DNA of 64,000 nt from JAMCRM01 sp035561075 (GTDB lineage: Bacteria; Acidobacteriota; Terriglobia; Bryobacterales; Bryobacteraceae). The notes under the pieces were generated by a model. The model saw only the letters and a program-made list of their open reading frames with translations. It did no database searches and was not told where the DNA came from. A program made the position numbers and the translations under genes. The stretch spans positions 1-64,000 of the forward strand of contig DATMYF010000055.1 in assembly GCA_035561075.1 (NCBI GenBank), given 5' to 3'. Within the stretch, counting starts at the first letter, position 1. Each line of letters starts with the position of its first letter. Of the stretch, positions 8,023 to 15,135 are shown one piece after another.

Positions 8023-9216
8023 ATGGATCGCATCGATGTCCCCGCCTTGCGCGAGCGCTTCCGCCGCGAATTGTTCGAAATCGTGCTGCCCTTCTGGGAG
8101 CGCCATGGGTTCGATTGGGAGCACGGTGGCTTCATGTGCGCCCTCGATTATGACGGTGCCCTGCTGAACGGTGATAAGTTCCACTGGTTCCAGGGCCGCG
8201 GGGTTTGGCTCTACAGCTACCTGTACAACCACTTTGGAAGGGATCCCCGGCATCTTGAGATCGCCCGCAAGACGAAGGATTTCATGCTGGCGCACTTTCC
8301 GCAGCCGGATGGCTGGTGGGCCGAATCGGTCAGCCGTGAGGGCGCCGTCGTCCAGCCATTTCGCGGGGATATTTACGGCATGTATTTCGCCGCCGAAGGC
8401 TTGCAGGAATACGCGGCGGCGGCCGGGGACGAGAAGGCGCTCGCGGCCGCGGCCGAGTTGTGGGAGCGGCTATGGCAGCACATCGAGCGGCCCGATGCCG
8501 GCGTGCGCCCGCAGGGGTATTGGATGATGAACCTGCTCATCGCCACCCAGATGCTGTCCCGCCGGGAGACCCCCGCCGCGGCGCGCATCGGGGAGGCGGC
8601 GCTCGATGCCATCGTCAACCGCCACTGCAACCCCGAAATCGGGCTCAACGTGGAAGACCTGAACCGCGATTTCAGCCGCGTCCCCGGGAAGGAAACGCTG
8701 TGCGTGGTGGGGCATTCCGTCGAATGCCTTTGGATGGCCATGCACGAGGCCGTTCGGCGCGGCGACGGCAAGCTGTGGGAACTCTGCGCGGCGCGCCTAC
8801 GCCGCCACCTGGATGTGGGTTGGGACCACGTCTACGGCGGCCTGGTTTTGGGCGTGAACGTGGGGCATCCCGAATACGAATGGCCGGTGAACCGCCCGGC
8901 GGGCACGGCGCTGGAATTCCGCGGGTGCGGTGAATACGACTACACCAAGGCGTTCTGGTGCCTCAACGAAGTGCAAATCGCGACACTCCACGTTTGGGAG
9001 CGCACCGGGGAGGAGTGGGCGGCGCGGTACTTCAACCTGGCGCAGGAAGTCGCGGACGAGAAGTTCTCGCTCCGCGGGCGCGGCTTCCCGCTCTACATGC
9101 TCTTCAGCGACCGGCAGATCCGCTTCCAGCCGGCCACCAACCGGCAGGACAACTACCACCTGCCGCGCAGCCTGGCGATGAACCTGCTCGTCCTCGATCG
9201 GCTGGCGGCCCGCTGA
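8023..9216 (+). CDS. N-acylglucosamine 2-epimerase (AGE) family protein
   Basis: A 397-residue (alpha/alpha)6-barrel protein of the AGE/cellobiose 2-epimerase superfamily. Visible landmarks are WERHGFDWEHGGF, KFHWFQGRGVWLYSYLYN, the His of VVGHSVECLWMAMHEAV and NRQDNYHLPRSLAMNLLVLDRL, which supply the conserved barrel His and Arg residues that interconvert sugar C2 epimers. The exact sugar is unknown. It diverges from the DUF892 gene across 63 bases and converges on the NtrC-type regulator. No signal peptide is present, so it is cytoplasmic. Confidence 0.88.
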   Translation: MDRIDVPALRERFRRELFEIVLPFWERHGFDWEHGGFMCALDYDGALLNGDKFHWFQGRGVWLYSYLYNHFGRDPRHLEIARKTKDFMLAHFPQPDGWWAESVSREGAVVQPFRGDIYGMYFAAEGLQEYAAAAGDEKALAAAAELWERLWQHIERPDAGVRPQGYWMMNLLIATQMLSRRETPAAARIGEAALDAIVNRHCNPEIGLNVEDLNRDFSRVPGKETLCVVGHSVECLWMAMHEAVRRGDGKLWELCAARLRRHLDVGWDHVYGGLVLGVNVGHPEYEWPVNRPAGTALEFRGCGEYDYTKAFWCLNEVQIATLHVWERTGEEWAARYFNLAQEVADEKFSLRGRGFPLYMLFSDRQIRFQPATNRQDNYHLPRSLAMNLLVLDRLAAR

Positions 9217-9222
9217 AGCCCG

Positions 9223-10548
9223 TCAGGCGTTCAGGCCCCACTCCTTCAAACGGTACTGCAGGGTGCGGAGGCTGATGCCGAGCTGCCGGGCCGCGCGGGT
9301 GCGGTTGCCGCCGTTCATCCGCAGTGCATCCTCAATGGCCTGGCGCTCAATGTCCTTCCAGAGCAGCGGATGCTCGCGGTCGGGCCGTTCCCCAATGGGG
9401 AGGTCGCGCGCTTCCACGCGGCGGTCGCACAGGATGGCAACCCGCTGCATGACATTCTCGAGCTCCCGCACGTTGCCCGGCCAGTCGTAGAGCAGCAACG
9501 CGTTCTCGGCACCCTGGGTGAGCATCAGTTCGGGCTTCCGGATTTCGCGCGCGGCACGCGACAGGAAGAAGCGCGCCAGCGCGGGGATGTCCGAGCGCCG
9601 CTCGCGCAGCGGTGGCACCTGGAGCGGGAAGGTGTTGAGCCGGTAGAACAGGTCTTCGCGGAAGCGGCCGTCAGCCACTTGCCGCTTGAGATCCCGATCG
9701 GTGGCCGCGATCACCCGCACGTCGACGCTGATCTGCCGGGTGCCGCCGACACGCTCGAAAGTCTTCTCCTGGAGGATGCGCAGGAGCTTAATCTGGAGAT
9801 TTGCATCCAGTTCCCCGATTTCGTCCAGGAAGAGGGTGCCCAGGTGGGCTCGTTCGAAGCGCCCGGCGTGCTGCGTCGCGGCGCCGGTGGACGCGCCCCG
9901 CTCATGGCCCAGCAGCTCGCTTTCAATCAGCCCGGGTGAGAGCGCCCCGCAGTTCACCGTCACGAAGGCGCGGCCGGCGCGCGGGCTGTTGAAGTGAATG
10001 GAACGCGCCAGGGCCTCCCTGCCGGTGCCGCTTTCGCCCAGAATGAGCACGGTGGCGGCGGTGGGGGCCACCTTCCGCACGGTGTCGAGCAGGTCGAGCA
10101 TCCTGGGGTCGCGGGCAATCAGGTTGTTGCAGTTGAAGCGCGCGCCCTCCTCTTCCCGCAGCAGGTCGCGTTCCTGAGCGATCTGCGCCTGGTCGAGGGT
10201 CTTGCGCACCAGCACCCGCAGTTCGTCGGGACTGCTGAGTGGTTTTCCGATGTAGCCGGCCGCGCCCGCCTTCATCGCCTCTACCGCATTGCCGACAGCG
10301 CCGGACGCGCTGACCATGAGCACCGGCGTTTCCGGCGACTGTTCGGCGAAACGGCGCACCACTTCCAGGCCGTCGCCATCGGGCAGGCGGAGATCCGAGA
10401 GGATCAGGTGGAATTTCCGGCGCTCGCCGGCCGCGCAGGCGTCGCGCACCGACGCGACGGTCTCTACGGCATAGCCTTCGCCGGTGAGGATGGTTTCCAG
10501 AAGTTTCCGGAAGCCGAAATCGTCATCCACTACGAGAATGGTTTCCAT
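9223..10548 (-). CDS. NtrC-family response regulator with altered GAFTGA and Walker A motifs
   Basis: A 441-residue protein with a receiver domain (residues 1-115, phospho-acceptor D52, DDD at 8-10, K102), an AAA+ sigma-54 interaction domain (about 145-375; Walker B LFLDEIGE, WPGNVREL at 356-363) and a Fis-type helix-turn-helix (about 400-438). Two motifs deviate. Walker A reads GESGTGRE, with Arg instead of Lys at 177. The sigma-54-contacting loop reads GASTGA at 218-223, with Ser instead of Phe at 220. Each could arise by one base change. Loss of the Phe usually abolishes coupling to sigma-54, so this may act as a sigma-70 regulator or be decaying. No sensor kinase gene is adjacent. Confidence 0.9.
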   Translation of the reverse strand: METILVVDDDFGFRKLLETILTGEGYAVETVASVRDACAAGERRKFHLILSDLRLPDGDGLEVVRRFAEQSPETPVLMVSASGAVGNAVEAMKAGAAGYIGKPLSSPDELRVLVRKTLDQAQIAQERDLLREEEGARFNCNNLIARDPRMLDLLDTVRKVAPTAATVLILGESGTGREALARSIHFNSPRAGRAFVTVNCGALSPGLIESELLGHERGASTGAATQHAGRFERAHLGTLFLDEIGELDANLQIKLLRILQEKTFERVGGTRQISVDVRVIAATDRDLKRQVADGRFREDLFYRLNTFPLQVPPLRERRSDIPALARFFLSRAAREIRKPELMLTQGAENALLLYDWPGNVRELENVMQRVAILCDRRVEARDLPIGERPDREHPLLWKDIERQAIEDALRMNGGNRTRAARQLGISLRTLQYRLKEWGLNA

Positions 10549-10746
10549 TTAGATGCTCCAGTCGGGCATATGGAAGGTGAGTTCCGCACCCGCGTCCAGC
10601 GGGCGAACCGTGTCTACGCTTTGCGCAAAATATGCGCGTTTAGGGATAGTTAAGAGATAGTAGCAGAATGCGCGCTGCCAGGCGGCAATAGTAGGAACCC
10701 CGTTACTTCGCTTTACAGCCGAACCCACCCGAGCCTCCGAAATGCC
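10549..10746 (-). other. Intergenic leader of the NtrC-type regulator with a possible kinase-tail remnant
   Basis: This AT-richer gap holds an inverted repeat GCGCA-N5-TGCGC at 10623-10637 that could be an operator. On the minus strand an open frame ending DAGAELTFHMPDWSI stops at TAA directly before the regulator's ATG (TAAATG). That ending resembles the final strand of a histidine kinase ATPase domain, and the junction is the type seen in kinase-regulator operons. No larger kinase sequence is recognisable upstream, so this could be chance. Confidence 0.3.
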
Positions 10747-11124
10747 TCAGGAAAGCGGCGACCCAGCCGCTTCCGCCCCCTCGCTCCGCCACCTCGCCAA
10801 TACCCGGACCACCAATACCGCGCCGCCGAGCGCCGCCAGCCAGGGAACGATTCGCACCCATGGCGAAGGGTCCGGCTCAGGCGGCACTACTACGCGCGCG
10901 CCGTAGCGTTCCCGGTAAACCGCCAGGATCTCCTCGTCCGATTTGCCCGCGGCTACCCATCCCGCTACCTCCAGCTTCATCTTCGTGCTGATGTCGCTGC
11001 GATGCCGCCAGATCGATTCCTTAAAACAGCAGGGCGCCAGCAACGAGCGCTCCAGGCGCTCGACCCGCGCCTGGGGGCTCGTCCCCGCCGAAAACAGCCA
11101 TAATGCGATAGCCCAGATCGTCAT
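10747..11124 (-). CDS. CcmH/CycL-like cytochrome c biogenesis protein with a degenerate Cys motif
   Basis: A protein of about 125 residues with an N-terminal signal segment, the helical domain KMKLEVAGWVAAGKSDEEILAVYRERYGARVVVPPEP typical of CcmH, and a C-terminal membrane helix (about residues 91-110). Family members carry an LRCxxC thiol pair that handles apocytochrome c. Here the equivalent position reads LLAPCC (C32, C33), so the two cysteines are adjacent and normal CxxC chemistry is doubtful. No other ccm genes are in the window. The ATG at 11124 is preferred; a TTG at 11133 is also in frame. Confidence 0.7.
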   Translation of the reverse strand: MTIWAIALWLFSAGTSPQARVERLERSLLAPCCFKESIWRHRSDISTKMKLEVAGWVAAGKSDEEILAVYRERYGARVVVPPEPDPSPWVRIVPWLAALGGAVLVVRVLARWRSEGAEAAGSPLS

Positions 11125-11332
11125 TCCCAACAAGACCCTACCAGTCTCCGCTGCAAAACATGCGGCTCCTCTTTTAGCATCCTACAGTCTGCGCTTCCTG
11201 CATTGCGATTTCCAGACCCAAATGGTTGAAATTACGTGTTGTTTGTATCACGCATCACGCAACGCTTGCAGCGGGCCGCGCAGGGTATGCATAGCAGTAC
11301 CGGCCGAGTCGTGGTGAAATGAAAACATCTAT

Positions 11333-12073
11333 ATGGCCAGGCGTCGCTTTTTTGTGGACACGATTCGCGCCGGCTCCGCGGAACTGACGGGCGAGGAGGC
11401 GCGGCACCTGGTACGCGTGCTGCGTGTCGAGCGCGGGCAGAATTTTGAGATTTCGGACAATTCGGCTCCGTATCTGGCGGAGGTGACGGAAATCGGCCGC
11501 GAGCGGGTCGTGTTTCGGGTTATCGAGCCAATCGAACGGCGCAACGCACCGCTCCAAGTGGTGCTCTATGCTGCGCTGGTGAAGTTCGACCGGTTCGAGT
11601 GGACCGTCGAAAAGGCCACGGAACTGGGCGTGTCGTCGATCGTCCCGTTCGAGGCGGAGCGCACCGAGCGGGGGCTGGCCAAGGCCGGAGTCAAGCGCGT
11701 GGAGCGCTGGCGGCGAATTGCCCGGGAGGCCAGCGAACAGTCGAGGCGCGACCGCATGCCCGAGGTGCTGGCACCCGTCGCCCTGGCAGCGTGTCTTAAG
11801 GAGACCGCTCCGTACCGCTACTTGCTGGACGAGGAGCCCGGCGCCCGCCCAATGGCGGCAGCCCTGCCGGACGCCGCTTGCCGCAGCGCCACGGATCGGG
11901 CGGCGCTGCTCATCGGCCCCGAAGGCGGCTGGACCTCTGCTGAGCGGCAGCAGGCCGCGGCCGCGGGGTGGATGCCGGTTTCGCTCGCTCCGCAGATTCT
12001 GCGGGCCGAGACTGCCGCGCTGGCGGGTCTTTCTTTACTGGTAGGCTCGTGGTGGGCTCGCGCGACCGGCTAA
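11333..12073 (+). CDS. rsmE: 16S rRNA (uracil-1498-N3)-methyltransferase RsmE
   Basis: A 246-residue SPOUT-class methyltransferase. The N-terminal PUA-like part is MARRRFFVDTIRAGSAELTGEEARHLVRVLR. The knotted catalytic domain shows KATELGVSSIVPFEAERTE and the SAM-binding loop LLIGPEGGWTSAE, and ends with LAPQILRAETAALAGLSLL, all family signatures. It methylates U1498 of 16S rRNA in the 30S subunit. It heads an operon with two metallophosphoesterases and a cupin, separated by 15, 0 and 4 bases. Confidence 0.95.
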   Translation: MARRRFFVDTIRAGSAELTGEEARHLVRVLRVERGQNFEISDNSAPYLAEVTEIGRERVVFRVIEPIERRNAPLQVVLYAALVKFDRFEWTVEKATELGVSSIVPFEAERTERGLAKAGVKRVERWRRIAREASEQSRRDRMPEVLAPVALAACLKETAPYRYLLDEEPGARPMAAALPDAACRSATDRAALLIGPEGGWTSAERQQAAAAGWMPVSLAPQILRAETAALAGLSLLVGSWWARATG

Positions 12074-12088
12074 AATGGAAGTACCGGC

Positions 12089-13249
12089 TTGCTCAACCCT
12101 CTCGATGCCGCACTTTTGATTTGTGTCGCCTTTGCACAGTGGCGCCTTGCGCGTCTCTGGCTGCGCACGGCGGAGCGCCACTCGTTCGGGATGCGCCGGG
12201 CGTACGCGGCGCTGTGGATTTACGCTTCTGCGCTGGGCGCGGGGCTCCTGCTCGGCTTTCCGCAGGTAGTAGCTCGTTGGGGGGTGGATCGCTCGTTCGC
12301 CCTGGCGGCCGCCGCCGCGCACCTCTGGGCCTACGCTACTACGGCAGCCTATTTTCTTTATGAGCTGGTATTGCGCGCGGACGCGTGGATGGCGCCGCGG
12401 CCGATGGACCCCTCGCGGCGCCGAATGCTGAATGCCGCGGGCGGGGTGCTGGTCGCCTCGCCCCTCGTGGCCATCGGGTACGGCGCGTTGGTGGGGCGCA
12501 CGGGCTTCCACGTGCGGGAGGTAGATGTGCCCATCCCCGGCCTGCCCCCGGACCTGGAAGGCCTGCGCTTGTTGCAGTTGAGCGATATCCACCTGAGCGC
12601 CTTTCTGAGTGAGCAGGAACTGGAGCGCGTGGTGGATGCGGCTAACGGCACTCGCCCCCACCTGGCCGTCGTGACGGGCGATATGATCACCACACGCGGG
12701 GATCCCCTGGACGCCTGCCTCAGACAGATGGCGCGGCTGCGTGCCGACGCCGGCATCCTGGCCACCATGGGGAATCACGAGGAGTATGCCCAGGCCAAGC
12801 AGTACGCCTCGCGGGAGGGCGCGCGGCTGGGCATCCGATTCCTGCGGTCGCGGGCGGAAGCCTTGCGTTTCGGATCCGCCACTTTGAACGTGGCGGGTGT
12901 GGATTACGAGCCCATCTCCCGCCGCCCGAACTACCTGCGAGGCGCTGAGCGGATGGTCGCACCCGGCGCGGTGAATATTCTGCTGTCGCACAATCCGGAC
13001 GTCTTCCCGGTGGCCGCCGGGAAGGGGTATGATCTGACTTTATCCGGCCACACGCACGGCGGCCAGGTGACGGTCGAGATTCTGGACCAGTCATTGAACC
13101 CGGCGCGTTTTCTGACCCCTTATGTGTACGGCCTGTACCGGAGCGGCGGGCGAAGCGCATTTGTCACCCGGGGCATCGGGACGGTGGGGATTCCCGCGCG
13201 CATTGGGGCCCCGCCCGAAATCGCCCTGCTCCGGCTCAGAAGGGCCTGA
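12089..13249 (+). CDS. Membrane-anchored metallophosphoesterase (YaeI-like)
   Basis: A 386-residue protein with a TTG start. It has three or four membrane helices in the first 110 residues and a further helix at about 118-134 (Arg-rich start RRRMLNAAGGVLVASPLVAIGYG). A calcineurin-like domain follows: LLQLSDIHLS, VVTGDMITTRGD, TMGNHEEY, NILLSHNPD and LTLSGHTHGGQV, giving the full set of di-metal ligands (D, H, D, N, H, H, H). Family members such as YaeI hydrolyse lipid or UDP-sugar phosphodiesters at the membrane. Its stop directly abuts the GTG of the next phosphoesterase. Confidence 0.88.
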   Translation: MLNPLDAALLICVAFAQWRLARLWLRTAERHSFGMRRAYAALWIYASALGAGLLLGFPQVVARWGVDRSFALAAAAAHLWAYATTAAYFLYELVLRADAWMAPRPMDPSRRRMLNAAGGVLVASPLVAIGYGALVGRTGFHVREVDVPIPGLPPDLEGLRLLQLSDIHLSAFLSEQELERVVDAANGTRPHLAVVTGDMITTRGDPLDACLRQMARLRADAGILATMGNHEEYAQAKQYASREGARLGIRFLRSRAEALRFGSATLNVAGVDYEPISRRPNYLRGAERMVAPGAVNILLSHNPDVFPVAAGKGYDLTLSGHTHGGQVTVEILDQSLNPARFLTPYVYGLYRSGGRSAFVTRGIGTVGIPARIGAPPEIALLRLRRA

Positions 13250-13990
13250 GTGCGGTATCTGATCGTCAGCGATATACACGCCAATTGGGAGGCGCTTCAG
13301 GCGGTGCTCGACGCCGCCGGGGGGCAGTATGACCGCATTGTCTGCTGCGGCGACCTGGTAGGCTACGGGGCCGACCCGAATGCCGTGGTGGAATGGGCGC
13401 GCGCCAATGTGGCCACCGTAGTGCGGGGCAATCACGATCGTGCCGCGGTGGGCCTGGAGGCTATCGACTGGTTCAATCCCATGGCCCGCAAGGCGGCCCA
13501 GTGGACCACCGCCCAGCTCACACCCGAGAATGCCGCCTATATCCGGGCCATGCCGAAAGGGCCGGTTCCGTGCGACGGCTTCCACCTGGTGCACGGGTCG
13601 CCGGTCGACGAGGACGAGTACGTAGTGGAGAGTTCCGAAGCATCCGAGGCGCTTCGTTATGTAACCGCCGCGTTGACTTTTTTCGGCCACACCCATATGC
13701 AGGGCGGCTTTGTGTGGCGGCGCGGGCGCGTGGAGCCGGTGCGGCGGCCCACCCGAAGTGACGACCGCCGTTTGGTGGAGTTCGACCAGGACGCCGCTTA
13801 CCTGGTGAACCCGGGCTCGGTCGGGCAGCCGCGCGACGGCGATCCCCGGGCCGCCTTCGTGCTGTTCGATTCCTCAGGGGGCTTCTTCTGGTTCCACCGG
13901 CTGGAGTACGACCGCAAGCAGGCTCAGGAGAAGATCCGCCGCGCCGGTCTGCCTCCGGCCCTGGCGGACCGGCTCGCCGTGGGACGATAG
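13250..13990 (+). CDS. Cytoplasmic metallophosphoesterase (YfcE-like)
   Basis: A 246-residue calcineurin-like phosphoesterase. The metal ligands appear in LIVSDIHANWEAL, CCGDLVGYGADP, VVRGNHDRAAVG, LVHGSP and FFGHTHMQGG, and the closing strand VNPGSVGQPRDGDPRAAFVLFD matches the family. It lacks a signal or membrane segment. GTG at 13250 follows the preceding TGA with no gap, so the two phosphoesterases are almost certainly coupled. The substrate is unknown; relatives act on phosphodiesters or small phosphate esters. Confidence 0.9.
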   Translation: MRYLIVSDIHANWEALQAVLDAAGGQYDRIVCCGDLVGYGADPNAVVEWARANVATVVRGNHDRAAVGLEAIDWFNPMARKAAQWTTAQLTPENAAYIRAMPKGPVPCDGFHLVHGSPVDEDEYVVESSEASEALRYVTAALTFFGHTHMQGGFVWRRGRVEPVRRPTRSDDRRLVEFDQDAAYLVNPGSVGQPRDGDPRAAFVLFDSSGGFFWFHRLEYDRKQAQEKIRRAGLPPALADRLAVGR

Positions 13991-13994
13991 CCTG

Positions 13995-14477
13995 ATGGAC
14001 GGAATTCAGGTGATCGATCGGGCCCTGCTGGCGCGCGTCCTGGAACAGGCGCGGCATTCCCCGCGGCGGCGCGTGAACTACAACCTGCACCGCACGCCGG
14101 CGGAAGACCCCAACCGCTTTCTCAATGTCATGCTCGAGGGCACCTACGTGGCCCCGCACCGTCACCTGACGGTGCCGAAACCGGAACTGTTCCTGGTGCT
14201 CGAGGGCCGCGTAGCCCTGTTCACGTTCGACGACGGGGGCGCCGTCACGGGAAATTATTTGATTGGGGCGGGGACGCCCGAGGCCGCCGTGGGGATCGAC
14301 ATCGCCCCGGGTATCTGGCATTCCCTGGCGGTCCTGAGCCCGCACGCCATTCTGCTCGAAGTGAAGCCGGGCCGGTACGATGCCGCCACCGATAAGCAGT
14401 TCGCCCCCTGGGCGCCTCGCGAGGGCGACGCGGATGCTGCGGATTATCTGGTGCGGCTTGTCGGCAGCGTGGCTTAG
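13995..14477 (+). CDS. WbuC-like cupin-fold metalloprotein
   Basis: A 160-residue cupin with the WbuC order: RRRVNYNLHRTPAEDPNRFLNVMLEGTYVAPHRHLTVPKPELFLVLEGRV in the first part (cited here only as a pattern around the HRH metal site), then IDIAPGIWHSLAVLSPHAILLEVKPG, which supplies the last metal ligand His. WbuC proteins usually sit in O-antigen clusters, but here it closes the rsmE-phosphoesterase operon, four bases downstream. A role with sugar nucleotides is therefore family-based only. Its end overlaps the convergent riboswitch-controlled gene by four bases. Confidence 0.85.
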   Translation: MDGIQVIDRALLARVLEQARHSPRRRVNYNLHRTPAEDPNRFLNVMLEGTYVAPHRHLTVPKPELFLVLEGRVALFTFDDGGAVTGNYLIGAGTPEAAVGIDIAPGIWHSLAVLSPHAILLEVKPGRYDAATDKQFAPWAPREGDADAADYLVRLVGSVA

Positions 14478-14899
14478 AGCGCCCCGGCGCTCAGGGCCTC
14501 GGCGTGACGGCGGAAAATGCGGCCCACGTAGTCCGCACCGGCGGGCGCCGGCTCCTGCAGGACGTCCGAACGCAGGCCCTCCAGCATATCGGTGACATGC
14601 AGCGCATCGGGTGGCAGACCGTAGGAGGCCAGCGCCTCCCGTACTTCCGCCACGCCGTTATCATAAGCCGGAAACTCCACCAGGGTAGTGGGCTCCGCCT
14701 CCCGGCGGCCATTGGCATAGATGTATTCGACGGACGCGTCGTGATAGATCTGCGGATTTATGGGGAAACTGAGTTGGGCGAGCGCGTCGAGTAGGGCCTC
14801 GAGATGACGCGGCTCCACGTGCACCACGATCGAATTCAGGATACCTTCACTGCCCGCCAGGGTACGGCGGCTATCAACCAGACTGGGCCAGACGCTCAT
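14474..14899 (-). CDS. Conserved hypothetical protein under SAM-II riboswitch control
   Basis: A 141-residue protein that I do not recognise. A segment from about residue 19 (ILNSIVVHVEPRHLEALLDAL, then FPINPQIYHD) reads as strand-helix-strand, suggestive of an ACT/ferredoxin-like small-molecule-binding fold. The C-terminal third is helical (GVAEVREALASYGLPPD). No signal peptide or membrane segment is present. The ATG at 14899 is preceded by GGAGG at a good distance. Upstream on the same strand lie an intrinsic terminator, a SAM-II riboswitch and a promoter, so expression should fall when S-adenosylmethionine is abundant, which points to methionine or one-carbon metabolism. Confidence 0.8.
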   Translation of the reverse strand: MSVWPSLVDSRRTLAGSEGILNSIVVHVEPRHLEALLDALAQLSFPINPQIYHDASVEYIYANGRREAEPTTLVEFPAYDNGVAEVREALASYGLPPDALHVTDMLEGLRSDVLQEPAPAGADYVGRIFRRHAEALSAGAL

Positions 14900-14930
14900 C
14901 GATCCTCCAGCATCCGGCAAGGCGGCCCAC

Positions 14931-14965
14931 AAAAGAAAAAACCCTGGGGCCAAAGGCTCCAGGGT
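14931..14965 (-). terminator. Intrinsic terminator of the SAM-II leader
   Basis: On the minus strand ACCCTGG (from 14965) pairs with CCAGGGT (ending 14941), followed by six T residues (14940-14935) and more pyrimidines. It lies between the SAM-II aptamer and the 141-residue gene, which fits a transcriptional OFF switch. Confidence 0.8.
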
Positions 14966-14989
14966 CAAGAATTTCGAACAGACCGACTC

Positions 14990-15057
14990 GCCTTTAGCAC
15001 TTTTTTTAGCGTGGTTGCAATTAGCCGAGCCCGCAACAGGCCCTAAATCAATCCACG
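14990..15057 (-). ncRNA. SAM-II (SAM-alpha) riboswitch
   Basis: On the minus strand the aptamer shows P1 CGUGG (15057-15053) pairing with CCACG (15014-15010). The loop begins with the conserved UGAUUUA, and UUGCAA comes just before the 3' strand of P1. After an A-rich linker comes GCUAAAGGC (14998-14990), in which AGGC pairs with GCCU (15041-15038) in the loop to form the H-type pseudoknot. UGAUUU, UUGCA and GCUAAA in this order and topology are the family signature. SAM-II usually controls metA/metX/metZ-type genes; here the target is an unknown protein. Identification is by eye, without a covariance search. Confidence 0.85.
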
Positions 15058-15066
15058 TTCTCCTTC

Positions 15067-15095
15067 AACTTATCACTTGAGGCCAATCGATGCAA
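15067..15095 (-). promoter_or_regulatory. Putative promoter of the SAM-II-controlled transcript
   Basis: On the minus strand TTGCAT (15095-15090) and TAAGTT (15072-15067) are separated by 17 bases and would place the transcript start a few bases before the P1 stem of the riboswitch. The spacing supports it; the match to consensus is moderate. Confidence 0.5.
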
Positions 15096-15135
15096 CGGTT
15101 TTTCACAACTGGCGGAGCGGTTCTGGTTAGGGCGC

